This document shows positions 33,345 to 42,765 of a DNA stretch of 64,000 bases, one piece after another. Position numbers and translations under genes: made by a program. Origin of the DNA: Caldatribacterium sp964426875 (GTDB lineage: Bacteria; Atribacterota; Atribacteria; Atribacterales; Caldatribacteriaceae); NCBI GenBank assembly GCA_964426875.1, contig CAYRSB010000002.1, forward strand, positions 1-64,000. Direction: 5' to 3'. Under the pieces are notes generated by a model, which did not search any database, had not been told where the DNA came from, and saw only the letters and a program-made list of their open reading frames with translations. The number at the start of each line of letters is the position of its first letter. Positions within the stretch are counted from its first letter, which is position 1.

Positions 33345-35062
33345 TCCTGTTGAGCATCGTGAGTACCATCAAGACGAGTTGCCGGGATTGCTACAAGTGT
33401 ATCAGGCACTGCCCGGTGAAGGCTATTCGCATAAGTCTGGGACATGCCGAGGTTGTGGATGAACGGTGCATCAAAGATGGCCGATGTGTCCTTATTTGCC
33501 CCCAAAAGGCAAAAAAAATACGGGAGGATCTGGAAAAAGCCCAAGACCTTATCACCAGCGGGGATATGGTCATCGCAAGCCTTGCCCCATCTTTTGTGGC
33601 AGCCTTTCCCGAACTTCGGGTGGAACAGGTTGTTGAAGGATTGAAAAGACTTGGTTTCGCCATGGTGCGGGAAACAGCCGAGGGGGCCGAGTGGGTGGCT
33701 AAGGAGCATGCCGGGCTTCTTCAGGAAGGGAGAGAGAATATTATCTCTAGTTCCTGTCCGGCAGTGAACTTTCTCGTTATCCGGTATTTCGCAGAACTTT
33801 CCGGGTACATTGCTCCTGTGGTTTCTCCTATGGTGGCTCACGCCCGCATGCTGAAGAAGGAATTCTCTGGGGCTCGGGTGGTTTTTATTGGCCCCTGTGT
33901 AGCCAAAAAGGCGGAGGCGGAAGAAAGCGAAGTACAAGGGGATGTGGATGTAGTTTTGACCTTTGACGAGCTTCGGGAATGGTTTCGTTGGTCTTCCGTG
34001 AATCCTGGTACACTTTCCGGAATCCCTCTCGATCGGGGTCGGGTACTTTGGGCCCGAGCTTTCCCGGTGGAAGGAGGGCTTTTGAAGAGTACTGCGCTGA
34101 AAGTGGGTCTTCTCTCCCGAGACATTATCACCGTAACAGGGATTGACCGTTGTAAGAAATTCCTCGAAGAATTCAATCCTGAGGAATCTCATTTTCGTCT
34201 CATAGAGATGATGTCCTGCGAGGGGGGTTGTATTGATGGTCCAGTTCTTTCTTCTTCCCTCTCCCTATACAAAAGGCGAGAAAGGGTTCTCACCTATACC
34301 GAGAGTACTCTCGAAGAAGAGGGAGCCTTTTCTCTCTGCCTTGACCCCCCGAATTTCCGGCGGGTTTTTCTTCCCTCTCCGATTCCTAACCCTCCAGTAC
34401 CGGAGGAGGAAATACAGCGTATTCTGGCTTTAACCGGAAAGTTCGCTCTCCAAGATGAGTTGAACTGCGGAGCCTGTGGATACGATACCTGCCGGGAGAA
34501 GGCCAAGGCGGTGTATCAGGGAATGGCTGAAGCAGAGATGTGCATTCCTTTCATGCGGGCCAAAGCCGAGTCTTTCTCAAGTTTTCTCATTACTGTGACC
34601 CCAAACGGTATTGTCCTTCTCGACGAGAATCTCCGTATTGTGGACATGAACCCTGCGCTTCGGCGCATGCTGGGGCTTGTGGGAAAGCTCGTGGTAGGGA
34701 AGAAACTCGAGGAATTTGTCGACCCCTCACCTTTTGTAGAAGTTCTGCGAACTAAAAAGGCCCTGACCCGGGAGATTTCCTATCCACAGTACCAGAACCT
34801 CTTTGTGCGCCTTTCGGTCTTCTTCCTGGAGAAACCTCGTCTCCTTATGGGGGTTTTCGTCGACCTCACCAAGGAAAAGGAACAGGAGGCGATGATGGAA
34901 GCCATCCGGGGAAAGACCATCGAGAAGGCCCAACAGGTTATCACGAACCAAATGCGGGTGGCACAAGAGATCGCAAGCCTTCTTGGAGAGACGACTGCCG
35001 AAACCAAAGTCCTTTTGAACAAACTCATGCGGATTCTACGAGGAGAGCTTTTGGAGGAATGA
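33341..35062 (+). CDS. PAS-containing sensory [FeFe]-hydrogenase (HydS/group C type)
   Basis: This 573-residue protein has two N-terminal [4Fe-4S] sites (CRDCYKCIRHCP, CIKDGRCVLICP) and an [FeFe]-hydrogenase H-domain. A cluster motif CGACGYDTC (about residue 377) and a PAS domain (about 415-515) follow, ending in a short coiled tail. In the H-cluster motifs, the usual TSCCP is SSSCP: the proton-transfer Cys is Ser while the cluster Cys remains. MPCxxK is GPCVAKK, and the third motif is MMSCEGGC. These changes mark sensory rather than bulk hydrogenases (as in T. maritima HydS). It probably senses H2 or redox state and works with the phosphatase that overlaps its 3' end. Confidence 0.9.
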   Translation: MILLSIVSTIKTSCRDCYKCIRHCPVKAIRISLGHAEVVDERCIKDGRCVLICPQKAKKIREDLEKAQDLITSGDMVIASLAPSFVAAFPELRVEQVVEGLKRLGFAMVRETAEGAEWVAKEHAGLLQEGRENIISSSCPAVNFLVIRYFAELSGYIAPVVSPMVAHARMLKKEFSGARVVFIGPCVAKKAEAEESEVQGDVDVVLTFDELREWFRWSSVNPGTLSGIPLDRGRVLWARAFPVEGGLLKSTALKVGLLSRDIITVTGIDRCKKFLEEFNPEESHFRLIEMMSCEGGCIDGPVLSSSLSLYKRRERVLTYTESTLEEEGAFSLCLDPPNFRRVFLPSPIPNPPVPEEEIQRILALTGKFALQDELNCGACGYDTCREKAKAVYQGMAEAEMCIPFMRAKAESFSSFLITVTPNGIVLLDENLRIVDMNPALRRMLGLVGKLVVGKKLEEFVDPSPFVEVLRTKKALTREISYPQYQNLFVRLSVFFLEKPRLLMGVFVDLTKEKEQEAMMEAIRGKTIEKAQQVITNQMRVAQEIASLLGETTAETKVLLNKLMRILRGELLEE

Positions 35063-36213
35063 GAGACCTCTTTGTAGAAATTGCCTATGCTCAGATTGCT
35101 AAGTGGGGAGAGGAGCTCTGTGGCGACAGTGTGAGTTATGAGAAAAGGAACGATTCGACAGTTATAGCCTGGTCCGATGGTCTGGGAAGTGGGGTAAAGG
35201 CGAGTATTCTCTCTACCTTGACCTCCCGGATTATCGTCTCCATGCTTCGTAAAAATTCCCCCTTGGAAGAGGTGGTAGAAACCCTGGCTGAGACGTTACC
35301 AGTATGCCGGGTCCGAAAGATTGCTTACAGTACTTTTTCGGTGGTACAGATTCTTCCCGACGGAGAGACCTATATAGCGGAGTTTGATAATCCCCCTCTT
35401 TTCTGGATTCGAAATGGCAGGGTTATGTACTTAGATCGGCGAAAGAGGGAGATCGGAAAACGTACTATCTTTGAGGCTAATATACGATTACAGCGACATG
35501 ACTGGATTGTAGGAGTTACAGACGGAGTGGTACATGCTGGCATTGGAGGACTTTGGAATTTGGGATGGAGGTGGGAAAAAATTGCATCTTTCCTTGAGAG
35601 CACAGTCAACGAACACATCGATGCTCTGACTTTGGCCCGACGTATCATAGAAACTACTCAAAAGTTGTATCAGGGGAGACCGGGGGATGATGCTACCTGT
35701 GTAGTGGCTAAAATACGTCTGCCCCGCCGATTGATCCTCTGGGCCGGTCCTCCTGAGGACCCATCTCAGGATGAGGAGATTGCCCGGCGCTTTCTCTCTT
35801 TCCCCGGGAAAAAGGTAGTGTGTGGGGGGACAACGGGCAACATTCTCGCCCGTTTTTTGGGGAAGGAAATCCGGGTAGACCTGGGCTCTCTCACCGAGGA
35901 CATCCCTCCGGTGGGGATTCTTGAGGGAGTGGACCTGATGACCGAGGGGGTTTTGACTCTGGCTACAGTCTTGCGGAAGCTGCGTCAGGGGGTGAACAAA
36001 GACGACGTTCGCCATAAGAATGATGGAGCAAGCCGGCTTCTTGAATTCCTCTTCGAGGCTGATGAGATAACGTTGATTGGAGGACGGGCCATAAACCCGG
36101 CTCACCAGAATCCCAAGCTTTCTGGGGAACTTTCCCTCAAAGCACGCATCCTTGAAGAGATTGCTGAGGAACTCAGAAAACGTGAGATAGTGGTCAACGT
36201 TGAGTACTGTTAG
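35059..36213 (+). CDS. PP2C/SpoIIE-type serine phosphatase with extra C-terminal domain
   Basis: This 384-residue protein has a PP2C/SpoIIE phosphatase domain (residues 1-225): an N-terminal AWSDGLGSG metal motif, GVTDGVVHAG and GRPGDDATCVVA. A second domain of about 160 residues follows (ILWAGPPEDPSQDEE...VEYC), which I cannot assign. ATG 35059 overlaps the HydS stop (ATGA), so the two are translated together. Phosphatases of this kind accompany group C sensory hydrogenases, suggesting a signal chain from H2/redox sensing to protein dephosphorylation that may control the hydrogenase genes downstream. Confidence 0.87.
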   Translation: MRDLFVEIAYAQIAKWGEELCGDSVSYEKRNDSTVIAWSDGLGSGVKASILSTLTSRIIVSMLRKNSPLEEVVETLAETLPVCRVRKIAYSTFSVVQILPDGETYIAEFDNPPLFWIRNGRVMYLDRRKREIGKRTIFEANIRLQRHDWIVGVTDGVVHAGIGGLWNLGWRWEKIASFLESTVNEHIDALTLARRIIETTQKLYQGRPGDDATCVVAKIRLPRRLILWAGPPEDPSQDEEIARRFLSFPGKKVVCGGTTGNILARFLGKEIRVDLGSLTEDIPPVGILEGVDLMTEGVLTLATVLRKLRQGVNKDDVRHKNDGASRLLEFLFEADEITLIGGRAINPAHQNPKLSGELSLKARILEEIAEELRKREIVVNVEYC

Positions 36214-36220
36214 AGAAAGA

Positions 36221-36763
36221 GTGGGGGTGGAAGGTGTGGAGAAAGTGGAAAGGGAAATCACCTTAGAAAGAAGTTTTGAAAAGGTCAACGCCATTTTGGC
36301 CAAACACAACTACAATCCCTCAAACCTTATCGGCATCCTTCAGGAAATTCAAGAAGAATATCGATACCTGCCGGAGGAGATTTTAAGTTATGTAGCTACG
36401 GCGCTGCAGGTTTCTCCAGCATATGTTTTCGGAGTAGCTACGTTTTACGCCCAGTTTTCCCTAAAGCCCAAAGGCAAGCACATTATCCGGGTCTGTGATG
36501 GGACGGCATGCCACGTGAAGGGCTCAGAAAAAATCCTGCGAGCCGTTCGGGAGTACCTCGGCCTTCGAGAAGGGGAGGATACCACCTCTGATCTTCTCTT
36601 TACGGTGGAGACTGTAGCCTGTATTGGAGCCTGCGCTCTGGCACCAGCACTGATGATTAACGAGGAGGTACATGGACTCATGAACGAGAAGAAAGTCGAA
36701 GAACTCCTTGAATCATACATGGCTGAAGAGGAAGGAGCGGTGTCCGATGGTCTTCAAGGATAG
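36221..36763 (+). CDS. hydC: HydC/NuoE-type [2Fe-2S] subunit of bifurcating hydrogenase
   Basis: The about 180-residue protein has the NuoE fold: an N-terminal helical domain (IGILQEIQEEYRYLPEEIL, YVFGVATFYAQFSL) and the thioredoxin-like [2Fe-2S] domain, with ligands in CDGTACH and CIGACA. It transfers electrons within the HydABC complex. The start is unclear: TTG 36200, GTG 36221 and GTG 36236 are possible and none has an ideal ribosome site. It overlaps hydB by 17 bp. Confidence 0.92.
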   Translation: MGVEGVEKVEREITLERSFEKVNAILAKHNYNPSNLIGILQEIQEEYRYLPEEILSYVATALQVSPAYVFGVATFYAQFSLKPKGKHIIRVCDGTACHVKGSEKILRAVREYLGLREGEDTTSDLLFTVETVACIGACALAPALMINEEVHGLMNEKKVEELLESYMAEEEGAVSDGLQG

Positions 36764-38654
36764 ACAGATTCTGGAAGAAGAAGTTCGAAGGCTTAAGACG
36801 CAGTACGTTGGGAAGAAGCGAATTCTCGTTTGTGGAGGGCTGGGATGCCTTGCCAAGGGGTCACAGGCAGTTTTTGATGCCTTTTGGGAAGTCCTCTCCC
36901 GGGAAGGACTCCTGGGCTGGGTTGTAGAGAAAGCTGAAGAACATTCTGACCATCCCCATCTTGTGCGGACCGGCTGTATGGGGCTGTGTGAGGCTGGACC
37001 TCTGGTCACCATTGAACCCCAAGGAATCCTATACCTCAGGGTCAAACCTGAGGATGTGGAAGACATCGTCGAGATGACGATTAAGGAAGGAAAAATTGTG
37101 GAACGCCTGGTGTACTGGGAGGAGCACAATGGCAAAGCCCAGTCTTGGCCCCTTATGAGGGATGTCCCCTTCTACCGGCGTCAGGTCAAGATCGCCCTTC
37201 GCAACTGTGGAAACATTGATCCGGAGAATATCGAGGAGTATCTGGCCCGGGACGGGTATCTTGCGTTGGCTCGTGCCATCACCGAGATGACTCCTGATGA
37301 CATTATCGGGGAGGTTACGAAATCCGGTCTTCGGGGCCGTGGAGGTGGAGGATTCCCTACCGGAAGGAAATGGCAGTTTGCCCGAATGGTTAAAGCGGAC
37401 AAAAAATATATCATTTGCAACGGGGATGAAGGTGACCCAGGAGCTTTCATGGACCGGAGCGTTATGGAGGGTGATCCCCATTCGGTCATCGAAGGAATGG
37501 CCCTGGCCGGATACGCTATAGGGGCAAGCGAAGGATATATCTACGTTCGGGCGGAGTACCCCCTTGCGGTGAAACGTCTCCGTAAGGCTATAGAGGATGC
37601 CCGGAAATTTAGTCTTCTGGGGCAGAACATCCTTGGTACCTCCTTCTCCTTTGATGTCTACATTCGGGAAGGTGCCGGGGCTTTCGTATGTGGGGAGGAG
37701 ACTGCCCTCATCGCTTCTGTCGAGGGAAAGAGAGGAATGCCCAGCCCCAGACCCCCCTACCCTGCACAAAAGGGCCTTTGGGGGAAGCCCACGGTCATCA
37801 ATAATGTCGAGACCTTGGCCAATGTCCCGGCCATCATCCTCAAAGGGGCAGAGTGGTTCCGTTCTTTTGGGACGGTGACAAGCCCTGGAACGAAGACCTT
37901 CGCTCTGGCTGGGAAGATTAAGAACACGGGACTTGTGGAAGTTCCCATGGGTATTACCCTGCGGGAGCTCATTTTTGAAGTGGGCGGAGGTATCCAGAAC
38001 AACAAAGCTTTTAAGGCGGTGCAAATCGGAGGCCCTTCGGGAGGATGTCTAACTGAGTATCACCTTGATCTTCCGGTGGACTATGACTCTCTCTGTGGGG
38101 CGGGAGCCATCATGGGTTCGGGAGGGCTCGTTGTCCTTGATGAGGACACTTGCATTGTAGAGGTGGCCCGCTTTTTTATGAGCTTCACCCAGAGGGAGTC
38201 CTGTGGGAAGTGTGTCCCTTGTCGGGAAGGTACAAAACACATGCTTGGCATGCTGCAGAAAATTGTGGACGGTAAGGCTACTCCAGAAGATCTTTCTCTC
38301 CTTGAAGAAACAGCTCTCGTGGTGAAAGATGCTTCCCTTTGTGGTCTGGGTAAAACAGCACCCAACCCCGTTCTTACGACCTTACGGTACTTTCGAGATG
38401 AATACATTGACCATGTGGTGCATAGGGTGTGTCCTGCCCATGTGTGCCAGGCCATGCGAGAATACTGGATTGACCCGGAGAAGTGCCGTGCCTGCGGCAA
38501 GTGTGCCCGGGTTTGCCCGGTTTCCTGTATTTCTGGTCGTCCCAAGGTACCCTATGTTATCGACCAATCTCGCTGCATCAAGTGTGGTTCTTGTTTTGAG
38601 GCCTGTCCTTTTGATGCCATTGTGGTAAGCTGGAGGAGGAAGAACAATGCGTGA
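36747..38654 (+). CDS. hydB: HydB/NuoF-type flavoprotein subunit of bifurcating hydrogenase
   Basis: The 635-residue protein has an N-terminal [2Fe-2S] thioredoxin-like domain (CGGLGCLAKG, CMGLC) and a NuoF core with the NAD-binding GRGGGGFPTGRKW and FMN-binding CNGDEGDPGAFMDR. The NuoF [4Fe-4S] motif SCGKCVPC and two C-terminal ferredoxin clusters (CRACGKCARVCP, CIKCGSCFEACP) follow. This is the T. maritima HydB layout. In that complex FMN is thought to couple NADH and ferredoxin oxidation to H2 release. ATG 36747 follows AGGAAGGAG. Confidence 0.95.
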   Translation: MVFKDRQILEEEVRRLKTQYVGKKRILVCGGLGCLAKGSQAVFDAFWEVLSREGLLGWVVEKAEEHSDHPHLVRTGCMGLCEAGPLVTIEPQGILYLRVKPEDVEDIVEMTIKEGKIVERLVYWEEHNGKAQSWPLMRDVPFYRRQVKIALRNCGNIDPENIEEYLARDGYLALARAITEMTPDDIIGEVTKSGLRGRGGGGFPTGRKWQFARMVKADKKYIICNGDEGDPGAFMDRSVMEGDPHSVIEGMALAGYAIGASEGYIYVRAEYPLAVKRLRKAIEDARKFSLLGQNILGTSFSFDVYIREGAGAFVCGEETALIASVEGKRGMPSPRPPYPAQKGLWGKPTVINNVETLANVPAIILKGAEWFRSFGTVTSPGTKTFALAGKIKNTGLVEVPMGITLRELIFEVGGGIQNNKAFKAVQIGGPSGGCLTEYHLDLPVDYDSLCGAGAIMGSGGLVVLDEDTCIVEVARFFMSFTQRESCGKCVPCREGTKHMLGMLQKIVDGKATPEDLSLLEETALVVKDASLCGLGKTAPNPVLTTLRYFRDEYIDHVVHRVCPAHVCQAMREYWIDPEKCRACGKCARVCPVSCISGRPKVPYVIDQSRCIKCGSCFEACPFDAIVVSWRRKNNA

Positions 38655-40680
38655 GGAGAAGAAAGTTGTCATCGTTGACGGACAGGAAATTCCCCTGAAT
38701 GGAGAGAGAAACATCCTCGAGGTGGCCAAGAAGGCCAACATCACTATCCCTACCTTTTGCTACCATTCGGATTTGAGCGTGTACGGCGCCTGCCGAATGT
38801 GTCTTGTAGAAGTAGAGGGAAGAGGACTTATGCCCTCCTGCTCTACACCTCCTGAGCCGGGAATGGTGATTCACACAAGTACCCCTCGGGTTTTTGAAGC
38901 CCGAAGGATGATTGTGGAATTCTACCTCGCTAACCATGACCGAGATTGTACTGTCTGTGAGCGGAACTTGAATTGCCGTCTCCAGGAAATGGCTTCTCGT
39001 ATGGGAATCAATAGGGTACGCTTTGGGGAACGGACTGAGAAACTCCCAAAGGACGAGTCCTCGTTTTCGCTTGTGCGGGATCCGAACCGCTGTATTCTCT
39101 GTGGGGATTGCGTACGGGCCTGTCAGGAAATCGAGGGTATAGGCGTTTACGATTTCACCTATCGGGGAGCACGGGCTTTAGTGGAGCCGGCTTTTGGTAA
39201 AAAACTCACTGAGGTGGAGTGTGTCTTCTGTGGCCAGTGTGCCATTCGATGTCCTACGGCGGCGCTGGTGGTGAAGTCTGAACTTGACTCCGCCTGGAGG
39301 GCGGTTCTTAACCCGGAAAAATTCGTGGTGGCCCAGATTGCCCCGGCAGTGCGAGTGGCAATCGGCGAAGCTTTTGGTCTTCCGCCTGGGGAAATCACCA
39401 CCGGGAAAATTGTTGCTGCCCTTAAAAAGATAGGGTTTGATAGAGTGTACGATACTTCTTTCAGTGCTGACCTTGTGGTGGTGGAGGAGGCAGAGGAGTT
39501 CTTTCGCCGTCTGCAGAACAACAGTCGTCTGCCACAATTCACCTCCTGTTGTCCTTCCTGGGTAGTCTTTGCCGAGCGCAACTATCCCTTCTACCTTGAA
39601 CATCTCTCTTCCGTCCGCTCTCCGCAACAGGTCTTTGGCTCGGTTATTCGGAATTTTGTTTCCAGAATGGAGAATGTCCCCAATGAGAAAATCGTCTCGG
39701 TTTCCATCATGCCCTGCCTCTCCAAGAAGTTCGAGGCTCGGCGGTCCGAATACATCCATAACGGTGTGCTTGATGTGGACATCGTGCTCTCTGCCCAGGA
39801 GACCATCAAGATGATCAAAATGGCTAACATTGAGTTTGTAGAGCTTGAACCTGTTTCCTTTGACGTTCCCCTAAGTGCTGGAAGTGGAGCCGGTGTCCTC
39901 TTTGGGGTCACAGGCGGTGTCACCGAGGCCGTTTTGCGGTATGCCTATGAGCGGTTAACGGGGAAGGAGCTCAAAGAGGTGGAATTCAGAGCCGTTCGAG
40001 GGTTTGAGAGCGTTCGGGAAGCAGAGGTAGATTTCGATGGTCGAGTAGTGCGAGTGGCCATTGTCCATGGATTGGCCAACGCTCAGAAGCTTGTCCGAGA
40101 GATGCGGGAAGGGAAGCGGGGCTACGATTTCGTAGAGGTCATGAATTGTCCCGGTGGGTGCATCGGTGGTGGGGGTATGCCCCTTGGATATCCCGACTAT
40201 CGGACAGTCCTTAAAAAGCGGGCCGAGGGTCTCTACAACGCTGACCGCCTGAGCCCGGTACGGAAAGCTCAGGACAATCCGGCAGTGAAGTTTCTCTATG
40301 AACGGTGGCTCAAGAACCCGGGAAGTGAGGTGGCCGAGCAATACCTCCATACGCATTATTACTCTCGTCGAAGAATCTCGAACGAGATGATAAAAATTCA
40401 GGAGGCTAAGAGCGCTAAAAAGGTCGATGTGGCAGTCTGTGTGGGTACAAGCTGTTACCTCAAGGGTTCATACAACATCCTGCAGAGGCTCCTCAAAATG
40501 GCTAAGGACTATGCTGTGGAGGACCGCCTGAGTATTGGAGCAACCTTCTGTCTTGAGCGCTGTGTCAAGGGACCCAATATCCGGGTCAACGAAGAGATTG
40601 TTTCCGGTGTGGGTGAGGAGAATCTCAAAGAGATTTTCGAGAACATCATCCTTGCCCGCCTTCGGGAAAGTAGTGAGTGA
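38647..40680 (+). CDS. hydA: HydA catalytic subunit of electron-bifurcating [FeFe]-hydrogenase
   Basis: This 677-residue protein has an N-terminal [2Fe-2S] domain (CYHSDLSVYGACRMC), a His-ligated cluster region, and two [4Fe-4S] sites (CILCGDCVRAC, CVFCGQCAIRCP). The H-cluster domain keeps all catalytic motifs: FTSCCPSW (about residue 300), MPCLSKK (about 355) and MNCPGGCIGGGG (about 499). A fused C-terminal thioredoxin-like [2Fe-2S] domain (CVGTSCYLKG, FCLERC) follows. The fused tail matches bifurcating HydA of T. maritima. It makes H2 from NADH plus ferredoxin with HydB and HydC. ATG 38647 follows GGAGG and overlaps hydB by 8 bp. Confidence 0.96.
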   Translation: MREEKKVVIVDGQEIPLNGERNILEVAKKANITIPTFCYHSDLSVYGACRMCLVEVEGRGLMPSCSTPPEPGMVIHTSTPRVFEARRMIVEFYLANHDRDCTVCERNLNCRLQEMASRMGINRVRFGERTEKLPKDESSFSLVRDPNRCILCGDCVRACQEIEGIGVYDFTYRGARALVEPAFGKKLTEVECVFCGQCAIRCPTAALVVKSELDSAWRAVLNPEKFVVAQIAPAVRVAIGEAFGLPPGEITTGKIVAALKKIGFDRVYDTSFSADLVVVEEAEEFFRRLQNNSRLPQFTSCCPSWVVFAERNYPFYLEHLSSVRSPQQVFGSVIRNFVSRMENVPNEKIVSVSIMPCLSKKFEARRSEYIHNGVLDVDIVLSAQETIKMIKMANIEFVELEPVSFDVPLSAGSGAGVLFGVTGGVTEAVLRYAYERLTGKELKEVEFRAVRGFESVREAEVDFDGRVVRVAIVHGLANAQKLVREMREGKRGYDFVEVMNCPGGCIGGGGMPLGYPDYRTVLKKRAEGLYNADRLSPVRKAQDNPAVKFLYERWLKNPGSEVAEQYLHTHYYSRRRISNEMIKIQEAKSAKKVDVAVCVGTSCYLKGSYNILQRLLKMAKDYAVEDRLSIGATFCLERCVKGPNIRVNEEIVSGVGEENLKEIFENIILARLRESSE

Positions 40681-40703
40681 ACTTTTGAGACCCTGGCTTT
40701 GCA

Positions 40704-40736
40704 AAGACCCGAGGGAGAAACCTCGGGTTTTTTGTT
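40704..40736 (+). terminator. Intrinsic terminator of the hydrogenase operon
   Basis: ACCCGAGG (40707-40714) pairs with CCTCGGGT (40721-40728), loop of six, followed by a run of T. It lies 26 bp after the hydA stop. Confidence 0.9.
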
Positions 40737-40765
40737 TTTAGTGATACAAGTAGTAGAATAGGTTT

Positions 40766-41679
40766 ATGGATGTCATTGTGGTCGAGGGGCTGCGCAAATG
40801 GTACGAGGAGGTCAAAGCGGTCGATGACATAAGTTTTACGGTGGAGAGGGGGAAGTTTTTGGTTTCCTTGGTCCCAATGGGGCCGGGAAGACCACGACCG
40901 TCGAAACGGTTATGAGTCTTATCAAGCGTGATGGTGGCCGGGTCGAGGTTCTTGGCATCGATCCCTTAGTAGATCCCTTTTCCGTACGATCCCGCGTTGG
41001 GGTACAACTTCAGGTGGCGCAGTTTTTCCCTCGGCTCACGGTATCTGAGACTATAAGGCTTTTTGGGTCCTTCTATCCTAAGAGAAAGCCGGGGAAGGAG
41101 ATTCTCAATCTTGTAGGTCTTACCGAAAAGGCTCACACTCTCGTCGAAAAACTTGGTGGTGGGCAACTCAAGCGTCTCAGCGTAGGGCTGGCTTTAGTTG
41201 GAGAGACAGAGGTAGTATTCTTCGATGAACCCATTTCTGGTCTTGACCCTCAGTCCCGGAGAGGCCTGTGGGATATCATTCTCGCCCTCAAGAACGAGGG
41301 AAGAACCGTTTTTCTCACCACCCACTATCTCGATGAAGCCGAGAGGCTCTGTGACCGGGTGGCCATTATTGACCATGGTACAATCATTGCTCTGGGGAAG
41401 CCACGAGAACTCATTGCTGAGTACTTTAGGGAAAAGGTCGTGGAAATTCCTTTTGCCGAGGTTCGGAATGTTCTACTGTTGTCTTCTTTGCCTTCTGCGA
41501 TGAAGGTCCGTACCGACCGTGAAATAGTCACCCTTTACACCCAAGACCTTGCTCAGACTTTTGCCGGTCTCAGTCAGCTGGGGAAGGAAGGACGACTCTC
41601 GCTGCATGACGTTGTGGTACGGGAGGCAACTCTTGAAGACGTGTTCGTGAAGCTCACCAGGAGGAGGATTCGCGACTGA
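40766..41679 (+). pseudogene. ABC transporter ATP-binding protein, frameshifted at a G-run
   Basis: ATG 40766 opens an ABC-type ATPase (MDVIVVEGLRKWYEEVKAVDDISF) that loses frame at the run of five Gs at 40848-40852. One more G would restore FGFLGPNGAGKTTTVETVMSLI and join the frame that ends at 41679. Walker A (GPNGAGKTTT), Walker B (VVFFDEP) and the H-loop (TTHYLDEAERL) are intact. The signature LSGGQ reads LGGGQ. It is the ATPase of an ABC-2 exporter. A homopolymer indel is either a consensus error or a recent mutation. The permease next to it is also broken. Confidence 0.85.
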
Positions 41680-42715
41680 GAGTTTTCTCCGCTCTTTTCG
41701 TAGCACATTTCAAGAATATCTATTGCGATCGAATGTCCATTTTTTGATTCTTGGCATTTCCTGTACTCTTCGTGTTTCTCTTTGGTGTTATCTTTGGTGG
41801 AATTGGGAAAGACTCATCTCTTGTTGTGAGCGTTGTTAGGGATAAGGATATGCCTGATGTGGATAAACTTCTTTTTTCCCTCAAGGAAAAGGGGCTCTCA
41901 CCCTGATGGAGGAAAATCTTTCTTTGGCGATGATTGCACTTCGTCAGGGTAGGCGGGACATCGTTGTGCACTATACTCCTTCGGGCATTGTGGTCTATGC
42001 TCATCCGCAGCGTATGGAAAGGGCGTACATGCTTGCCGGTTACCTTCAAGGTGCTTTCCGGCGGGAAGGCCTCCTCTCTCCTGGTCTTTCTGTGGAAGTA
42101 CGGGCTATCGAGCTTCTGCAATTTCGCCAGATCGATTATTTCCTCCCTGGAGTCCTGGCTATGGTCATCATGCAGCTTGGGCTTTTCGGATCGCTTGATT
42201 TTGTGAGCCTGCGGGAACGAAAAATCATCCGACAGCTGCAGGCAACGCCCCTGAAAAAGGAATGGCTTTTGTGGAGTGAAATCGCCGTGCACCTTGTGAT
42301 TGCTTTTGTGCAGACGGCGGTAATCGTGGTTTCAGGCTGGCTCTTTTTCAGGGTACGAATTTCTGGTTCTCCACTGGTGCTCTTTGTATGGATCCTTTTT
42401 GGTGCCTGTACCTTCGTGAGTTTGGGTTATTGTCTTGTGTCTTTCGCAAGAATAGCCGAGAGCAGCCAGGGTGTTATCCAGGTGGTGCAGTTCCCCATGA
42501 TGTTCCTCTCGGGCATCTTTTCCCCTCCCGAGACGATGCCTGAATCAATCCGCTTCATCACCCGGCTTTTGTCTTTAAGTTACTTCGGTGATGCTCTACG
42601 AAGTGTCATGGTAGGCATTCCCACGCAATTTGGTCTGATGAGTGATTTCCTGGTACTTTTTCTGTGGCTTTTGGGAACGTTCCTCCTGGCTTTTCGGTTC
42701 TTCAGGTGGGAATAA
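41676..42715 (+). pseudogene. ABC-2 type permease, broken by stop and frameshift
   Basis: The reading frame most likely starts at CTG 41676, eight bases after AGGAGG and overlapping the ATPase stop. It meets an in-frame TGA at 41745-41747 (MSIF*FLAFPVLFVFLFGVIFGG) where Trp is expected, then shifts frame near the AAAAGGGG run at 41887-41894. It continues as the 269-residue open part from 41906 with about five membrane segments and the typical IIRQLQATPLKKEWLL and MFLSGIFSPPETMP. With the damaged ATPase this suggests an exporter in decay, unless the sequence has errors. Confidence 0.8.
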
Positions 42716-42735
42716 AAAGAGGAACACCAGCCCTG

Positions 42736-42765
42736 TTGACTTTCTTCCGCCTTGTGGTATATAGT
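42736..42765 (+). promoter_or_regulatory. Promoter of the serine T-box operon
   Basis: TTGACT at 42736-42741 with TATATA/TATAGT at 42758-42765 (16-18 bp spacer) stands just before the folded leader. It starts about 20 bp after the end of the ABC-2 permease. Confidence 0.75.

Noticed and set aside
37029..38024. Minus-strand frame of 331 codons over hydB
   Set aside because: It is antisense to hydB and has no recognisable domain.
41745..41747. TGA read as Trp (code change or selenocysteine)
   Set aside because: Many intact genes in the window end in TGA and there is no SECIS-like structure or context. A stop or an error is simpler.
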